Shown piece by piece: positions 59,184-60,709 of a DNA stretch of 60,709 bases. The translations under genes were made by a program, and so were the position numbers. A model generated the notes under the pieces. The model worked only from the letters and a program-made list of their open reading frames with translations. It made no database searches and was not told where the DNA came from. Source of the stretch: Bacteroidaceae bacterium (lineage in GTDB: Bacteria > Bacteroidota > Bacteroidia > Bacteroidales > Bacteroidaceae). The DNA is taken from contig JAGAAZ010000070.1 of assembly GCA_017614895.1 (NCBI GenBank), positions 1 through 60,709 of the forward strand. Reading direction: 5' to 3'. Every line of letters starts with the position of its first letter. Position 1 is the first letter of the stretch.

Positions 59184-59229
59184 ACACTGATTCCTTTATG
59201 TCATTTCACATATCTTTCAAATCGTGGTA

Positions 59230-59261
59230 CAAATATAGAGAATCATGTCTTCACACACAAA
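59230..59261 (-). promoter_or_regulatory. Promoter of the histidine kinase gene
   Basis: Minus-strand TTTG (59258-59261), a 20-nt spacer and TATATTTG (59230-59237), 46 nt before the start. Confidence 0.82.
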
Positions 59262-59848
59262 CTTTTTAAGAGAAAAATCTAAAAATCATACAAAAAGGCT
59301 AAACAAACTAACAAAAGTCCCTAAAAATGCGCGTTCCAGTGCATATTTGCATGGGAATTTAGGATAAAAATGGAAACATAATAATATATAAAAAGAAACA
59401 TAACCGTACATTCGAGCACAGTTCAGCGTAGTGAAAAGCTTAGCGTTTGGGGCAACAAAACCTAAAACAAGAAGACAAAAAAAAATGAAATCCTCTCGGA
59501 CTCCACTTTCCTTGTCATCTTTCATCACTCATGAAAAAATGAACCAAAATCTTTTACTAACCTAAAACCTATTGTATAACCTATGTCTAATTACGATTTC
59601 CTTTTTGTGTATTATCCTATGTAAAAACAATCTATTTTACCAAAAGAACTAACCTTACTGAGATCGATTTTCCTTAACACTAATACCTATATAACCGTAT
59701 GAATAAAACTTTCTAAATTCAATTGTGTCTTTGTTTTCCCAGGCTTCGATCAGCCTTTGTTTCGTTGACCTTCGGTCTTACTCAGTCACGACTCGGCAAA
59801 AATCAAAAGTTTTTGTTTCTGCGCTCGCTGTTCCTTCGTTTGACGATG
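59262..59848 (-). other. Non-coding stretch, candidate small RNA region
   Basis: No convincing gene lies in the 845-bp gap 59184-60028. A separate minus-strand promoter at 59849-59881 would transcribe into it. The first 120 nt of that transcript hold small hairpins (GACC-GAA-GGTC at 59767-59777 and AGGCT ... AGCCT at 59740-59755) and a GC-richer block than the surrounding AT-rich DNA. I see no clear terminator. A structured RNA or degraded repeat is possible. Confidence 0.35.
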
Positions 59849-59881
59849 CAAAGTTACGACCTTTTGACGAGCTGATGCAAA
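59849..59881 (-). promoter_or_regulatory. Orphan leftward promoter
   Basis: Minus-strand TTTG (59878-59881), a 21-nt spacer and TAACTTTG (59849-59856), with no gene for about 660 bp downstream. Confidence 0.7.
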
Positions 59882-59980
59882 AAAATGAATGAAAATCTTT
59901 AAAAAGAACTTATTTACTTGATATAAATCAAAGTATGTGTACGCACACAGTCGATAAAAATAAAAACTCAAGATTTTTCT

Positions 59981-60011
59981 TTTGTATTGTTCTCACTTAA
60001 TCGTACCTTTG
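59981..60011 (+). promoter_or_regulatory. Promoter of the HAD hydrolase gene
   Basis: TTTG (59981-59984), a 19-nt spacer and TACCTTTG (60004-60011). The core 59991-60012 is the third copy of the shared promoter sequence. Confidence 0.85.
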
Positions 60012-60028
60012 CAAAAAATTATCAAAGC

Positions 60029-60709
60029 ATGGCAACTTTTTGGACAAAACGGAACGAAGACATCGAAGATGAGAAGACGGCAACACCTTGGGGCGAGCTG
60101 TTTGTGAAGGGCGACAGGAACATCCCCAGACGCAGACGTTTGAAGGTGGCGCTGTTTGATTTGGATGGTACCTTAGTGGACACAGAAGACCAATACACCG
60201 TCTTTTGGGGTGCCACAGCAAGGAAGTACCGTCCCGATGTGCCACGTCTCGAATTTCTGATCAAAGGTACTACCCTTACCAACATCTTTGCCACCTATTT
60301 TCCTGATCCTCAATGGCAGAAGGAAATCACCGAGGGACTCACTGCTTGGGAAGCACAGATGCGTTACGAATTCTATCCTGGCGTGCTCGACTTTCTGGAA
60401 GACTTGAAACGGAACGGTGTGAAGTGTGCAGTGGTAACCAGTTCCGACCAATCCAAGATGACCAGTGTGCGACGCCAAATTCCCGAACTGGACACCCTCT
60501 TCGACAAAGTGCTCACAGCCGAGGACTTCACAGCCTCCAAGCCTGCACCCGACTGTTATCTCTTAGGGGCAAAGGTGTTCGATGCTGACATCGATGAGTG
60601 TGTGGTGTTCGAAGATGCTTACACTGGGCTGCAAGCAGGTATGTCCTCAGGCATCTTCACCATCGGATTGTCCACAGGACACACACGAGAAGAAATCCAA
60701 GACAAGTGC
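60029..60709 (+). CDS. HAD-family phosphatase/phosphoglucomutase-like (3' end beyond window)
   Basis: An open frame of 227 codons runs from ATG 60029 to the window edge without a stop. The HAD motifs are present: LFDLDGTLVDTE (motif I, Asp nucleophile), VVTSSD (II), SKPAPDCYLLGAKVF (III Lys) and VVFEDAYTGLQAG (IV). The arrangement is that of subfamily I proteins such as beta-phosphoglucomutase and phosphoglycolate phosphatase. An N-terminal stretch of about 40 residues rich in charge (WTKRNEDIEDEK; RNIPRRRRLK) precedes motif I and is not usual. It carries its own promoter. Confidence 0.88.
   Translation, partial: MATFWTKRNEDIEDEKTATPWGELFVKGDRNIPRRRRLKVALFDLDGTLVDTEDQYTVFWGATARKYRPDVPRLEFLIKGTTLTNIFATYFPDPQWQKEITEGLTAWEAQMRYEFYPGVLDFLEDLKRNGVKCAVVTSSDQSKMTSVRRQIPELDTLFDKVLTAEDFTASKPAPDCYLLGAKVFDADIDECVVFEDAYTGLQAGMSSGIFTIGLSTGHTREEIQDKC

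Noticed and set aside
59786..59971. 61-codon minus-strand frame
   Set aside because: It crosses a good promoter and is mostly AT-rich; the end translates the candidate RNA segment.
1..60709. tRNA, rRNA, insertion sequences or prophage
   Set aside because: No tRNA-like cloverleaf, rRNA segment, transposase, integrase or phage structural gene was recognised anywhere in the window.

Overview
The window reads as chromosomal DNA of a Bacteroidales bacterium, most likely Prevotella or a close relative. Evidence: promoters repeatedly match the Bacteroidota pattern (TTTG, 19-21 nt, TAnnTTTG) and Shine-Dalgarno sequences are mostly absent. Typical families of the group are present: HU-like protein plus smalltalk peptide, DUF4369, DUF4252, DUF4861, a PG0541-type protein behind an RND pump, an rSAM/lipoprotein pair and Rho with a long disordered insert. 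I saw no tRNA, rRNA, CRISPR array, transposase or phage gene, so this is a housekeeping-rich chromosomal stretch with accessory secreted proteins.

Layout. 1-5.8 kb: end of a truncated gene, HU-like protein, smalltalk peptide, secreted DPP-IV peptidase, thioredoxin-like protein and MATE pump. 5.8-12 kb: pnp, a coiled-coil lipoprotein, a thioredoxin-fold lipoprotein without catalytic cysteines, mannose-1-P guanylyltransferase and an HMA-like protein without metal cysteines. 12-24 kb: two ABC ATPases, engB, rho, a DUF4369 lipoprotein, asnS, a Gly/Gln/Arg-repeat pseudouridine synthase, purB, a membrane protein and a DivIC/FtsB protein. 24-29.4 kb: DUF4861 protein, then a leftward six-gene operon (three small secreted DUF4252-like proteins, a larger secreted protein, an ECF sigma factor and its probable anti-sigma partner) preceded by five 41-bp tandem palindromic repeats. 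29.5-31 kb: two tandem Tyr-rich lipoproteins. 31-36.2 kb: leftward operon ilvE, nucleotidyltransferase, rmlA, DUF3298 lipoprotein, small lipoprotein, radical SAM enzyme. 36-41 kb: PIF1-like helicase and a Gly/Phe-rich Cthe_2159-type protein. 40.7-45.7 kb: phytase-like phosphatase and esterase (leftward) divergent from two YncE-like beta-propellers (rightward), around a symmetric promoter. 45.8-51.7 kb: tolC-MFP-RND-PG0541 efflux operon. 52-58.4 kb: luxS, thiD-like kinase, leuB, metA, U32 peptidase-family protein and a membrane lipoprotein. 58.4-60.7 kb: hybrid-free histidine kinase, an 845-bp non-coding stretch with an orphan promoter, and a HAD hydrolase running off the end.

The most unusual content lies in repeats and regulatory DNA. 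(1) Three copies of a roughly 105-bp hairpin element (17.8, 20.2 and 54.7 kb) share a core of about 35 bp and abut CDS 3' ends, two of them supplying or overlapping the stop codon. (2) Purine-rich heptamer arrays occur between genes and, always in the same reading frame, inside four genes. (3) A 22-nt promoter core is shared by three unrelated genes. (4) Five tandem palindromes sit at the promoter of the ECF/DUF4252 operon. (5) A 24-bp inverted repeat forms a mirror-image divergent promoter. The best protein-level candidates for little-described biology are the ECF/DUF4252 operon and the rSAM/lipoprotein pair embedded in a nucleotide-sugar operon.
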